From assembly GCA_032622095.1 (NCBI GenBank), contig CP136061.1:4644505-4708504 (forward strand): DNA of 64,000 nucleotides, given 5' to 3'. The notes under the pieces were generated by a model. That model saw only the letters and a list, made by a program, of their open reading frames with translations, did not search any database and had not been told where the DNA came from. This DNA comes from Siphonodentalium dalli (taxonomy: Eukaryota > Mollusca > Scaphopoda > Gadilida > Siphonodentaliidae). The translations under genes and the position numbers were made by a program. Shown here piece after piece: positions 1-11,844 of the stretch; position 1 is the first letter of the stretch, and each line of letters starts with the position of its first letter.

Positions 1-1046
1 TAAAGGGAGATAACTCTGCAAATCAAGTTAGGACAAAATCCTATATAGCCCGATGCACTACAACTATCATAGGGCTATAAACATACCAAAATCCAGCGCT
101 CTATCTCACATACTTCCTGAGATATAAGGGTTATAAAATTGCTTAGTATAATAATAATAAATAATATTGGAAAAAAATAATAAATTGAATAACAATATAC
201 TTCCATATTAAAATATGGAAGTATAATAAGGGATTCGCACGGAATTGATTGGTATGTCGATAGTATGGTTTATTGACATTTCTGTGTTCAGTTGGAACGT
301 TCTGGTGTGACCCCCACCCTTGCCTCGGAATTAGGTGATGCGTGTAGAAAAGTCGCCATATCTCGGCCAATCTTCGAGATATCGAGCTAATTTTTGCGTC
401 ATTGTGTTCGCATTTGATGCCCCTTTAATATTTAGTAGGGTTCTAGTAAGATATTGTGGCGATATTCTACTATATAGACCTATATTAATGCTGTTCAGTA
501 CATACATTTCGATTATATCTGGCTTCCATCGACATAATAAGGCAAGTCGGTAATCGTTTAAAAGTATTATAAATTCCCCACCGAATGACACTAAACAATT
601 GACGATTGGTTGAAGGAATTTGAATTCATAGTGCATCTTCTGTAAACTTGAAAAAAATGAAGAGGCCACAATTTCTACATTTTTCAACCGATTCACAAAA
701 TTCACTCATAATGTCACTCGGTACATCTTATAGATACTTCACAACAATTTTGGTTCAAATCGGAGACCAAAAAAATATGACAATTTTTGCCCCCTCCCTA
801 ATATGGACCAATGTTTTTTTGGATCTTCGTCAAAATTGCACCATTTCGTCTTCTTTCTATGGATAACACGCTCACATAGACCAAATCCAGTTCGCGTGCG
901 TCGTCTAGGAGGAGTTTTGTCCACAAGCACTTTCTCCTCAATCGATGTATGAATACAATTTTCGATGGTCTGTAACTTGGACATTTCAAATATATTTATT
1001 TACTAAATCCGACTATAATAAAGACATGGATAATATAGTTTATAAA
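1..1046. other. Unassigned AT-rich sequence
   Basis: No exon, RNA gene or repeat array is recognised. The first ~25 bases (AGGGAGATAACTCTGC) resemble the start of a dispersed repeat common in bivalve genomes. Short open stretches on both strands have no recognisable domain and no convincing splice context. The left edge of the large duplicated block lies at about 1047. Confidence 0.5.
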
Positions 1047-2606
1047 AAATTGAGGCTTGAAGTAGATATTTTGGAGACTGCTGATAAAAACACGTCGTTC
1101 GAATATTCAGTTTCTACATTGATGACTAATTCTAACAGGAGTCATTTGGATAGAGGTGGGAATTCGCACAGGTTTTCTCAGGATTCGCATGAGATAGTTT
1201 GTGTGTTTTGTAATGGATCTTGCTTGCCTGCCAATTGTAATGTGGTGTCTGATGTTGGACCGCGAGTTGCTTGTGTACGACAACACAAGCTCTGCTTTAA
1301 CTGTCTTTATTCTACGCACCGATGTACAGAGTGTATGTCGCGGTTATGGTGTAGATCCCGGGTCATATTCCAATTCCTGAACATAGCACTCATCCGCGGA
1401 AGATGTAATTTTCACTCAAAGGGCCATAACCTCAGAAAAAGTGAATGCACCACAGAGTACCCCCCCCCCCCCCACTCATATAGAGAGCGCCAAAGTTGTT
1501 AAAGAAGGCCGGATCGATGGGAGGAACATATTCTAATATACCCCCGCCAAACCTGGTCAGCAAAACGTCAGAGTCAACGGCTCTCTGCACCCTCACAGCT
1601 TGACTCACTGTGGTCAAATGTAGCCGCAATAATCGGGTTGTCAACGGACAAATATTACAGGTTTGTATGATCCATGTAAAACGCTAAATACACGATATTT
1701 ACAGAGATTGCATGCATGTGTGTATCCATCCTAAGTTAACGAGCACGTCTGGTTTGATTACTAGACGCTAAATTCTAAGCGACGCTTGTTCTGTAGTTGA
1801 TCCGCTCGGGTTTGTATCGACAGTTACCATACGAACAACGTTGTTTATGCAAACTCACTGTTCACGGAATGTTAAATGGCAAATGGGCTTAGTTACTGAA
1901 CTACATACTAGTACAGGAAAGGCCGGTCATGTGAGAGCCGTGAATCTAAAGACGAAACATGGATTTACAAACAGACCTATTTCGAAGTTTTACCTACTAG
2001 AAATTGACTGCAATGTTTCGTTAACCGTGAACGCAAATCTATAAAGAAACGCTCTGTGTGTGAAGTTCGTTTATGTAAAAGATGTATAACCTATTACAAA
2101 CAGAGAATACAGGATATAAATATATACATGTATATATGGATATATATACATGTATATGTATATATATATAATATAAAGGAAACCCACATATACAAGAGCG
2201 TTACATTGTGTGTGTATACGTATAACTCTATACAAAACTAAATGTTTAGTAGTTGATGATCCATGGTTTAAGTCTCTCCTATACACTTATATTATTGTTT
2301 TGGACTTTCCCCATATTATATTGTATGCAAATGGTTCTTTATTATCAAAGTGTCACGTTTTTGTAATATGTATATTGTATGGGCTACCATCGCCAAATAA
2401 ACAAATGTACGTCCGATTAGCAGACACATTGTGTGCGGAATTCAATAACGCAATATTCTCACTGCTTGCTGTCTGATAATTAGCTCCATTTCCAAACACG
2501 TTCACCCGACAAAACGTTCAGTCGGTGGGTTACATCCAAAGTAGGTGTTACCCATGGTTGCTAATAATAGTATATAAAACTCCAGTCCGCCCTAAACAGA
2601 TTTATA
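1047..2606 (+). mobile_element. BEL/Pao LTR-retrotransposon fossil, copy A
   Basis: Fossil of a BEL/Pao-family retroelement. Parts seen: a gag segment with the family's cysteine-rich knuckle region (about 1195-1375, with the recognisable string KLCFNCLYSTHRC), then a short stretch matching the end of the protease/RT-linked part of pol, and the C-terminal DUF5641-like segment near 1870-2010 (GHVRAVNLKTKHG). Most of pol is absent and the element is broken, with several breaks. No LTR pair was recognised. It runs into an AT-rich stretch (2110-2175) and ends where homology to copy A' (31160-32688) ends. By eye roughly nine in ten bases match A', which suggests an old insertion later carried along by a segmental duplication. 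Confidence 0.8.
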
Positions 2607-2828
2607 AATACATGGATGTGTATTGTTTTACTATTAATGAGTGTGATGCATATTATCGGTAACTACCGCTCACCGTACACCATGTATATGTTTAAATCTA
2701 AAATAACCAATATGAAATCATAGGTTTATATTCCAATTTTCTAATAAAACGTGCTCACTCATTATGTTATTGATATGTCAGTTAAATGTATTTGTCCCAT
2801 ACTGATGCTTAATGTACTGATGCTTAAG
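2607..2828. other. Duplicated non-coding block, left part
   Basis: Non-coding sequence matched by 36061-36268 in the second copy of the duplicated block (shared strings include ATACATGGATGTGTATTG and AATAAAACGTGCTCACTC). Nothing coding is seen. Confidence 0.6.
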
Positions 2829-3048
2829 GGCCATCAGTTGTTCAATCGGTTAGAGGTACAACTCCAAGCGTTTCGCTTTCAGTGATGGCGATAAGGGTTC
2901 ATATCCACATGTTTTCTTCATCGACTTTGTAACTCTAAATAGTTATACGGTGTAGAGTTGATATTTACTCGCTGATGGCCGGTGGTTTGCAACACATTTT
3001 CGACGAGTTTATCAGCCATTGAAATCACTGTTAGATTAACCGTAAGTT
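2829..3048 (+). mobile_element. tRNA-derived SINE, 3'-truncated
   Basis: The tRNA-like head carries an A-box-like segment (CAATCGGTTAGAGGT) and a B box (GGTTCATATCC at 2896-2906), followed by a conserved body (CGCTGATGGCCGGTGG). The fuller sister copy at 36268-36580 retains the tail that is missing here. About 240 bp present in the paralogue between the body and the GACATAGCTCC sequence is deleted in this copy. It is not a functional tRNA gene because the head does not fold into a complete cloverleaf. Confidence 0.75.
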
Positions 3049-3720
3049 CGCAAATGTGACATAGCTCCATCATAAAATGTTGGACTGAACCAAGATTCGA
3101 ATGTGACCTGTATTTTCATGTTATTAGCCCACATACTCATATTAATTTGATAGCTATCCTGTAATTATAACATATGTTATCAGCCGGATAAAATTATAAG
3201 CGAATAATAAGTTGATAAATTGCAAAACTCTGCACGAAATGGTCGGATCGAATCCAAATTCATCCCGTACTATAATTCATATTAACATCCGGATAACAAC
3301 ATGATCGGCAAATTATAAGCCGAACAAGAGGCATAACTCATTCAGAACTGGTCAGAGCGAACCCAAATACGAAAACTGACCTGTTCATGTGATTAATCCA
3401 CATACTAAATGTGTTAAAGTTATCAGCTGATAATCATATTAAGTCGAGTTATCATCTAGTCTACAAATTATTCAGCAAAAGGTGAATTAAGGGGCATAAC
3501 TACGCCAAAAATGATCGGACCGGATCAAAATGTGAACTCGATCGGGAAACGTACAAAGTTTCATGACATTATATCGAATAATATTCAAGTTTATATCGGG
3601 AAAACAAAAAATCGCCAAATTCCTATATGAAAAAGGGGCATAACTCTGTCAGAAATGGTCGGACGAAACCCAACCGAAACCCGAATGAACACACACGCAG
3701 ACGGACGGACACCGCTCAAT
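3049..3720 (+). repeat. Dispersed 'GGCATAACTC..GTCGGA' repeat
   Basis: Four related stretches (about 3058, 3325, 3490 and 3630) repeat the pattern GGGCATAACTC followed by AAAATGGTCGGA and TCGAACCCAAAT-like sequence, ending in an ACGCAGACGGACGGACACC tail at about 3690-3712. This is a non-coding repeat style I recognise from bivalve genomes; its parent element is not identified. The same stretch is present at 36740-37251 plus 51488-51620, where a 14-kb element splits it. Confidence 0.6.
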
Positions 3721-3907
3721 TATATAGTCTCCCGAAGTTATTTTCTTGGCAACAATTGGACAAACAGCATCATATTCAATCAACACAGTCAATGACACCA
3801 GATTACTTTTATTACATTCTAGTCTTATCAACACGAGTTACGGGGCTCTCCGACAACATCCAATAACCCAAACTATCTTCTGTTCAACTGTGACACATTT
3901 TACTCAC

Positions 3908-4210
3908 CCTGACAGTCAACTCCAGCATCGGTTGAATGTGAACAGGCTGTACCAGTCGAATAAGAGCAATTCCAGATTGCAGCCTCGTCCCCGGTACATG
4001 CGACGTCTATCATCCACATAGGCCCCGTACCTTGTCCGTAGGGTGCCGACAGTCTGGCGATGCCTCCTCGAAATCCAAGCATCTTGCACACGACAGCTGC
4101 ATCCGAGTCATCCCACCCGTAATGACACACTGTTCCCCATTGACCGTTCATATACACCTCAACTCGACCAGATGTTATTAATCCACCAACTAGGCGAATG
4201 TTTTCTGCAA
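3908..4210 (-). CDS. SRCR-domain exon (exon unit 1)
   Basis: A complete scavenger receptor cysteine-rich domain encoded by one exon. On the minus strand the acceptor is TTTTATCAG before 4210 (an alternative CAG would start it at 4204) and the donor is CAGG|GTGAGT with the last exonic base at 3908. The exon is 303 bp and phase 1-1. The translation opens IRLVGG, continues GRVEVYMN and GQWGTVCHYGWDDSDAAVVC, and closes DAGVDCQG. Six cysteines are present (TVC, VVC, VAC, WNC, AC, VDC), the group-A-like set. SRCR domains are extracellular, disulfide-bonded ligand-binding modules of secreted or membrane receptors, often tandemly expanded in invertebrate immunity. No signal peptide or membrane segment is visible nearby, so this is an internal exon of a larger gene. 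It is closely related to the exon at 51811-52110. Confidence 0.9.
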
Positions 4211-5988
4211 CTGATAAAACACATCAATTGGTCGATGTCACTCGATGTGTCGCAGTTCGACCTCATAAGCGATTTACACCATTACTGCCTGCATAATATA
4301 ATAAATGCAATGCTGATACCTGGCGTATATTGATGTACATCCTTGCATTACTGTCTGCATAATATAATAAATTTCATGTTGATACCAGGTGTTATCGATG
4401 TGCAACCTTACTGTCAGCAAATTATATAGCATCAATGTTGGTGCCCGTTATATATCGTTGTGCAGCTTTACTGTCGGCATAATACAATACATTCAATGTT
4501 ATGTTAAAGCCCAGTGTATATCGCTGATGTATATCAAACCATTGAAATGGACGTATATGTCTTGCAATCTATTGGTGAGTAATATTGGAACCATGTATTG
4601 GCTAAACAACTGATGCTGTAATGATGGAGTTTCCATAATATAACTTCATGAGTAATCATATACAATTATTCGGACAAGTCATTGAAGGTTACCAAAATGC
4701 AATTCGTTGATTATTTAGTGTTTATGTGGCTATGGTATACAGTATATGATGACAGAGCTGCACTGTTGAGTTGTCAGCTCTAAAGCCACATTCGTGTTTG
4801 TAACGGACTGTGATAGTCTGCTTAACATAGCGTCGCGTCAGAACTAAACTGTTATATCTCAGTTTTGGCGGGAAAATGAGATATTGGTATATTTCGTTTC
4901 GGTGCGGGATTTCCTGTCCGAAAATAATCAGATATCGTATACCATTGATAATTTGAATGAAAGGTTGTTTAAATCTGTTCCATCTCAAAACTCACCTTTT
5001 TATTTACAGTGCTATTAGTCCGGGAGCTGATATGGGTACCATTGCACCCCCTGGGACTTAACTTCACCCAATTCATTTTGTTCCTTATTATGTCCTTCAA
5101 CTTTAAAGCAATGTTAACAAGAAAAAGAAATGGCCGTGTAGACTCCAGACAAGATGGCGTCCAGCATGGCCGCCGTTTTTTCAGAACAGACCTTAAGTCA
5201 GTTCTGTGCAATTTATAGCGGGAAAATCTTGTAAAATGTATACACATGTTTATATTTTCGTTCAGCTAAGACATCATAACACATTTTTGGGCCAAAATTG
5301 CAACTAACCATCCAAGATGGCCACCAAAAATGATCATTGGAACAATTAAATATGCAATTATTGGGGTCCTAGCCCCTTCCGATCCCTCAAAATTCGATTT
5401 TACAGAACGCGGTATAACATTTCACACAAAAATCAAAATTGGGATTCTATTCATATATCAACAAGAAATGAACAGAACCACGAGTGACGTCATGCTTAAT
5501 CACATCTGAGTTAATTATAATACCACATTTTAAATATACAGACAGCGAAATGTTGATTTTTTCTGGGGTCAGCAGCCACTACCATGTTTGGTTTACTTCT
5601 TCCTACTTCTTATCAATTATGTCCATATAGAACGATTTAGCTATATCAAAATGATTATTTAAACCACCGGTATTCAATAAAATACAAAGAACAAATTAAA
5701 TGTGTTCTGTTTAAAAGTACATTTTGTCGTAATGGTCTCTAATCTACACACATACACTAGGGACTGAAACGGTCTGCCTAATGTGTGCATGCTATTCACA
5801 ATTAGTTATCTGGCGCTTTAATTGTTAACACCTCTCCTTGTTCAACCGATTTAGGTTGTCTTTTGTCTATAAAATGATGGGATTGAAAAAATTGTTGTTA
5901 AGGGAATTTCAGCCCCGATAATTTTGAGACATGTATATTCGATTGAAATATAGTTTCATCAGTGTGCGGTCTTTTTTCAATCCGGAAA
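4211..5988. other. Presumed SRCR intron, duplicated block
   Basis: Colinear with 52111-53990. It contains a diverged ~62-bp tandem (four units at 4282-4530, each with ACTGTCTGCATAATA and a CAATGTTG-like core). Relative to the paralogue it lacks about 115 bp near 5320. Homology between the copies stops at the string TCAATCCGGAAATT (ending ~5988). No coding exon is seen. Confidence 0.6.
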
Positions 5989-6830
5989 TTAAATCCATTG
6001 TGCGGTCTGCAGGTCGTACTGTTCGTCTGATCATCATGAAGTTTGTCATGGATGTTAATATTGACATTTGGCTGGGAACGAGTCCTTTTGGGGTCATTCG
6101 ACCAACAAACATGGCCGTCAGCAGCCATCTTGGATTTTACTCTTTGTATGACTAAATCCACTGGCATAGGCTACAGGTCGTACCTTTGGTCAGATCATTA
6201 TGAGATTTGTCATGGCTATTGACATCTAGATGGGAACGGGTCATTTTGGGGTCATTCTGCCAAAAAACATGGCCGCTGGCAGCCATCTTGGATTTCAAAA
6301 TTCAATCAATTGGCGCTAGCTACAGGTCGTATTATTCGTCTGATCATCGTGAAATTTGACATGAATGAGTCTTTTCGGGTTCATTCGGTCAAAAACCATG
6401 GCCGCCAGCAGCCTTCTTGGATTGTACTCTTTGAATGACTAAATCCTTTGGCGCGGGCTACAGGTCGTACCTTTGGTCTGATCTTTATGAAATTTGTCAA
6501 GAATGTTGACATTAACATGTAGATGAGAACGAGTCATTTTGTGGTCATTCGGCCAAAAAACATGGCCGCTGGTGGCCATCTTGGATTTCAAAATTAAATC
6601 CATTGGTGCGGTCTGCAGGTCGTACTGTTCGTCTGATCATCATGAAGTTTGTCATGGATGTTAATATTGACATGTGGTTGGGAACGAGTCCTTTTGGGGT
6701 CATTCGACCAAAAAACATGGCCGCCAGCAGCCATCTTGGATTTTACTCTTTGCATGACTAAATCCTTTGGCGCGGGCTACAGGTCGTACCTTTTGTCTGT
6801 ATCAGTATCCTATTGATTTTTCCATGGACA
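5989..6830 (+). repeat. ~155-bp satellite (ATGGCCGCC..ATCTTGG family), array 1
   Basis: Six units begin near 5990, 6155, 6302, 6441, 6595 and 6762 with AAATCCNTTGGCGCGGGCTA then CAGGTCGTACC, and each contains GATCATCATGAAATTTGTCA, GGGAACGAGTC and ACATGGCCGCCAGCAGCCAT. Spacing varies from 139 to 167 bp. The same family occurs at 14100-15060 and, more diverged, at 33715-34870. Short open stretches on either strand are by-products of the repeat. Confidence 0.85.
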
Positions 6831-7025
6831 ACGGACATAGGAAAACTCGTCGTTTTGAATGTAAAATTCCCGGGAGAGGTTCACAGAACCCCCTCCCATA
6901 CGAGAGGGGGATCCCCGTTCTTGTGCTCTCCCACGCTTTGCGGCTCGGATGATGCTATGCATCATATATGCCTATATTAATGGTGCCCCCCCCCCTCTTT
7001 TCAAATTTCCTGAATCCGCCCCTGT
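6831..7025. repeat. Dispersed repeat shared with 23478-23640
   Basis: Contains AAATTCCCGGG, CCCATACGAGAGGGGG, TGCTCTCCCACGCTT, CGGATGATGCTATG and a C-rich run before TTTCAAATTTCCTG and ATCCGCCCCTG. The same order of strings recurs at 23478-23640, so this is an interspersed element of about 190 bp. Family unknown. Confidence 0.6.
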
Positions 7026-7119
7026 ACCGCACATGTGCCGGTAGGTCACTAGATAGTTTGAAGTGAGGTACATGTACACTGTATTTGGAATAAAGCACTG
7101 CATTATCCATCATTACCTG

Positions 7120-7310
7120 CACATGTATGACACGATACGATACATGTATTGTTTGAAATGTACATGTATAGCGGTACACTGGATTCACGATGAGTCTTTA
7201 CAGGCCTATACATGTACATGTGTGACACAATACGATATATGTATTGTTTGAAATGTACATGTATAGCGGTACACTGGATTCACAATGAGTCTTCACAGGC
7301 CTACTGTTTA
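7120..7310 (+). repeat. 94-bp tandem duplication
   Basis: Two units (GACACGATACGATACATG at 7129 and GACACAATACGATATATG at 7223) are 94 bp apart. Both contain TGTACATGTATAGCGGTACA and CACAGTG-free flanks ending in ACAGGCCTA. No function is visible. Confidence 0.7.
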
Positions 7311-7829
7311 GTAGTAGATCTGTTAATATTGATCAATCTGATGAATATCCTAATATGTAATTAGCCTTTTGCCACATTAGTTACTTTTAGTTCTAATTAT
7401 ATACCATACATGAATATGTGCATGTAAATAGTAATGGGCCAATTCCATGTGACTGACATAACATTCAAAGAAGTTTTTCCAGATTCAATGTCATGTTATG
7501 ATCTACAAATATACATGTAACTATAAAATCTTACTGCTACATGTACATGTATGTGTGCACCCAAATATTGTATTGTTTCGAATTTGGCTTATGTTATGAT
7601 TGTTATCGTGACTGACATTACACAAACCTATCGAAGATACATGGTACTAGTAACTTGATTTCAAATTTAATGTATAGATGTGAATATATATTCATTGCTG
7701 ATTTGTCTTACATACATGTATGTTACACTTATTAACACTGTTCAAATTAGCATTTCTGCATAAACATAACAAATTGATACATAACGGTTTACTTAATCTA
7801 ACTCAAGTACAATTATTTCACCCAAACCT
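7311..7829. other. AT-rich unassigned stretch
   Basis: Only scattered ACATGTACATGTA-type palindromes are seen, a background feature of this genome. No gene or array is recognised. Confidence 0.4.
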
Positions 7830-7909
7830 TGGGTGTTTATTTCACACGACATTCTGGGATAACCTGTGTGTCGACTGAGAACATGCGTGCCAATTGAGGA
7901 GAACACGCG

Positions 7910-8042
7910 AAGGATTTGTGTAAATGTTAGCCCAAACGACATTTCGAAGTAACGACTGCTTTGTTGTTTATTTCGAGGAATAATACCGCATCATATGAAT
8001 TCAGCCCAAATATATTGACAGGTGTCAAGGGTCTAACTCTAT
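7910..8042. repeat. Dispersed repeat shared with 32755-32885
   Basis: Both sites carry AAATGTTAGCCCAAAC, TTTGTTGTTTATTT, GAGGAATAATACCGC and CCCAAATAT in the same order. Interspersed element fragment of unknown family. Sequence from 8043 to about 8600 holds nothing I can identify. Confidence 0.55.
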
Positions 8043-8619
8043 ACTGAGCAATACAAAACTAATATAATAAATACCGAGTATATTTAATTTTAACGCCAAT
8101 GGGTCGTTTATGTGCGTTTAAGAGTGTATTTATGCTTAAAGCAAAGTGAAATAACGATCTTAAAATGAATTGGCCGGTATATTTTATTAGTTATCAGGGT
8201 TACCAGGGTCGTAGTTGCATAAATTACAATATATTTTTATGCTAAGATAATTGCGTGGTAATTTGTTGGTTAATGGATTGATCGGTGATCATGTTAACAC
8301 AAATCCCATATATGGAAAGTGACTTGCGCATGCGCAAAACAGATACAATGGTCTAATTTTCCAATGCCGATGACAATCGAAGCGGACGCGATGTGCATTT
8401 TAATTTTTTCATTACGACTGTTTTGGCGTCCTAATCTATTAAAATATTCTTCTATATCTTGGAAGGTGTTCTGGAAGGATTATTTCAATATGTGTATATC
8501 GGATTAACCTTCCAAAAAGATGAGTTTGACGCCTGTATTTCTTGGCATGAATATTAACGAGCGCTCGTCTGCAAGTAGGTCATCTGGATTCGGAATTGGC
8601 GTGTTTTTGTGAAAATGTC

Positions 8620-8955
8620 AAATTCAATTTCTTCCATCTAAAACATAATTACGCGCTGGACTCGGTCATTTTAGGAACATATATGTATCACACGCACATA
8701 TACCAAGTCTCAGTCTAAAAGTTTGAAAAATGACAGTTTTATCGACATAAATCGATGTTAATGGTAAATTCAAATTTCCATGTTAAATTTTATCATTGAA
8801 AAAAATTCATTTCTTCCATCTAAAACATAATTGCGTGCTGTACTCTGTCATTTTACGAATATGTAGCTATCCCACCAACACACTCCAAGTCTCAGCTTAA
8901 AATTTTGAAAAATGACAGTTTTATCGACATAAATCAATTTTAATGCCAATAATGG
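8620..8955 (+). repeat. 181-bp tandem duplication
   Basis: The string TTTCTTCCATCTAAAACATA occurs at about 8628 and 8809, each followed by GTCATTTTA, CCAAGTCTCAG and AAAATGACAGTTTTATCGAC at matching spacing. Two diverged direct units. Non-coding. Confidence 0.7.
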
Positions 8956-9039
8956 CAAATGGAGTGTTAAATAAATTTTAGGCCAATTAGGGCCCTGCGA
9001 ATGTTTTCTGACCTGTTCTATATTGGTCACTAGAGTTCA

Positions 9040-10075
9040 TATTTGACCGGTTACACCTGATAATTATGCGACAGTATAGTCGCGTTACTTTATAGGTCAA
9101 CATTGGTCATTATCACCTGACAAATTTATTTTGGTCTATCGTATCAACCCCTATTTTCTCCCGCGCGTAGCCTGACTACCGCTATTCTCAAAGTAATTGA
9201 CCAGAAAAACGGGGTGATACCCCGGTCATGACCACGGTGATACCGGTAATAAACGGTAGCTGTATCGAGGCGGTCATGGCAGTGGAATTACGGTATTGGG
9301 CGATGATACCGCGGTCTTTTAGCGGGCACCGCATTAATTTTTTTGAATACCGCAGTGATTTTCATGGAACACTTTGAGGGGAGGTATTTACTCCCACATA
9401 CGTTAACAAGCGGTATCAGTACCGCGGTATTGGAGGATACCGCGGTATAGTACCGCAGTATTAACGGGGTGACACCACGTTGCTGGTGGTCAATTACTTT
9501 AAGTATAGCGGTAAGTGTCAACATTGGTCATTATCGCTCCACTAATTTGTATCGTTTCATCGGTATGAATTCCATATCCAATTATCCACATATAACCAAC
9601 CCAACCTCTAATCCCGGTCCAATTTATTTATTTCTTTCATCGGTATATTCACGTAACGTAATATTTTATCACGTGATATTTGTACTTATATGTCTATGGT
9701 ATTACTATAGTATACTGTATACGTATATCAATTGCTATTCCTATCTATATAATCCTGGTGCCATCTATAAAGATAGATAATTTCAGACTCCTCCCCCCCC
9801 CCATTTTACATCATTGCTGCTTTAGTACAGTCGCGATGCAACATCGCTCCACTAATTTATGTCAGTTCATCGGTACAAACCACTTTTTCTCCGAGTCCAT
9901 ATAACCAACCCAACATCTTATAGATGACTATTCTGGCACTATATAGAGATGACTAAGATTCTGACACCCCCCTATTTTATAGCCATGTTGCAACAGTAGA
10001 GTTCAGATGCATATTATGTCAACATCGGTCGTTATCGCTCTACAAATTTATATCGGTTCAACCCTTAGTTCCCTG
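9040..10075 (+). repeat. Diverged direct repeat around GTCAACATTGGTCATTATC
   Basis: Related stretches near 9095, 9515, 9840 and 10018 share GTCAACATTGGTCATTATCG and CTCCACTAATTTATATCG, then TTCATCGGTA. They look like decayed units of one element, with a separate MITE inserted at 9179-9511. Confidence 0.5.
9179..9511. mobile_element. 333-bp MITE with TA target duplication
   Basis: The left end CCGCTATTCTCAAAGTAATT and the reverse complement of the right end (CCGCTATACTTAAAGTAATT) match over about 25 bp with two mismatches. TA flanks both ends (9177-9178 and 9512-9513). The interior is rich in GGTATNACCGCGGTAT-type dyads. No coding capacity; a Tc1/mariner-like TA-inserting non-autonomous element is the likely class. 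Confidence 0.75.
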
Positions 10076-10371
10076 TATCGCCCACCCCTCCCTCAGTTTA
10101 TTTTTTCAGTTGTATTATAGTCTCATTACGTACACATTTTATCTTTTCTAACTTTTGCTTCAACGCGTTGAGTTCCGCTGCAGACAATATAAAACTGACA
10201 ACATTTTGAAATGTAAGCAGGCTTCAAACTCATCTTATCCAAGAAAAACTCTGGTTACATAAGAAATTTGTGTATAAGGTGTACGCGCATTTGTCGCATT
10301 AAAAACAAAAGGTCCCAAGTCAAGGTCCAAATCCCCAACACACTGATGTGAGGTTTAACTCCATCTACATA

Positions 10372-10500
10372 CAGTAATGTCCAAAGTAATTGATCACTTA
10401 ACCACAGCAAAATAATGGGTATTTTTTCATGATTTTAAATCCTGAAAAATTACCCATAATTCTGCTGTGGTTAAGTGGTCAATTACTTTGGGCATTACTG
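10372..10500. mobile_element. 129-bp palindromic MITE, unit 1 of 3
   Basis: Almost the whole element is one inverted repeat: CAGTAATGTCCAAAGTAATT ... AATTACTTTGGGCATTACTG, with TA on both sides. The arms contain TTAACCACAGC and its complement GCTGTGGTTAA. Non-coding, TA target site. Confidence 0.85.
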
Positions 10501-10546
10501 TAACCAATATAAGGATTTGAGGTGTAATAATAACTCAATCCTCATA

Positions 10547-10675
10547 CAGTAATGTCCAAAGTAATCGACCACTTAACCACAGCATAATTATTGGTAATTT
10601 GTCAGGATTTTAAATGCTGAAAAAATACCCATAATTCTGCTGTGGTTAAGTGGTCAATTACTTTGGGCATTAATG
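10547..10675. mobile_element. 129-bp palindromic MITE, unit 2 of 3
   Basis: Same element as 10372-10500, exactly 175 bp downstream, together with a repeated 46-bp spacer (TAACCAATATAAGGATTTGA). The tandem spacing implies segmental amplification after insertion rather than three separate insertions. Confidence 0.85.
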
Positions 10676-10721
10676 TAACCAATATAAGGATTTGAGGTGT
10701 AATGATAACTCAATCCTCATA

Positions 10722-10842
10722 CAGTAATGTACAAAGTAATTGACCACAGCTGAATAATGGGTAATTTGTCAGGATTTTAAATGCTGAAAAATTACCAATA
10801 ATTATGATGTGGTTAAGTGGTCAATTACTTTGGGCATTACTG
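10722..10842. mobile_element. 121-bp palindromic MITE, unit 3 of 3
   Basis: Third unit, again 175 bp from the previous start, and 8 bp shorter in the left arm (the TTAACC segment before ACAGC is lost). A fourth partial spacer (AAGGATGTGAGGTTTAATGA) follows at about 10850. Confidence 0.8.
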
Positions 10843-10879
10843 TAACCAATATAAGGATGTGAGGTTTAATGAGAACTCC

Positions 10880-11840
10880 ATCCACATAACTAATAAATAT
10901 GTGTGAAAATTAAACCAAAAAAAATAAATTCCATGATGGCGTCCAATATGGACTGCCTAATTCTGCTCCAAAACATGTATATTGAATATATGGTTGTTTA
11001 TCAATTGGGGGAAACTGATTATTTCAATGATATTTTCATTAACTGCATGGGATCCAAAACCCGACTTACGGGAGCTCGCTTCGTGCACGACTGTATCTTA
11101 AGCATATGTGCATATTTAATGAGCCAACAATTGGAATCCAAATAGAGAAGATTGGCACGTTGACCCTGCGCATAGACATCATTGATGATCTCTATGGGAA
11201 TCAAAATTGACATTTAATAGACAATTTCGATTAACCGCAATAACTTAAGGAATCTCTAATTATGATTAAGCCCAATGAGAATGCAATAAGACATTTCTTA
11301 TTACCCTTAACCGCAATTACTTCCCATTGCACTTTAACACAATTAATATCTCTCTCTCCCCCCCCAACAGCTTATCAATACCACTCAGGACAGTGGGTGT
11401 TTTTCCTCAATTAATTGAATTTCTTGTTAGTGACCATAAATCTTTACCTTCGGTTTTGCCGAATAACCGAACAAATGTTGTCAACTGTTTCCACGTTTAT
11501 TCTCACTTATACCGTTTTTATATCCGTTTTATCCTATTTGTTGTTGTGTATTGCATTACTTTGATAAAGTCTGCGCTTGTGTTATTATCACAAAAGGTAA
11601 TCCGTGTTTACATTTCACAATTCCGCCTTACAGTCTGCGAGTGCGACGGAAAAAATTTCCACATGTCCGAGCGCCATTGGCATTGATTCCTTAAATACGA
11701 GACTATTTAATCGAATGAGGTCAAATATTCGCATATAACTTGACTCATATGTTATTCTGCACAATTCTGGCCAGTGCCGACTTTCATTTCGCATTACTTT
11801 CGTTTTTATCGAAATATAACCGTTTTCTATGGAGATTCCC
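10880..11840. other. Unassigned sequence
   Basis: No exon with supporting splice sites or domain is seen. A 119-residue open stretch at 11327-11686 is hydrophobic but has low-complexity AT-rich codon use and no recognisable family, so it is not called. Confidence 0.4.
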
Positions 11841-11844
11841 ATGT

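Noticed and set aside
11327-11686. 119-residue plus-strand open stretch
   Set aside because: No domain, no splice context, AT-driven hydrophobic composition.
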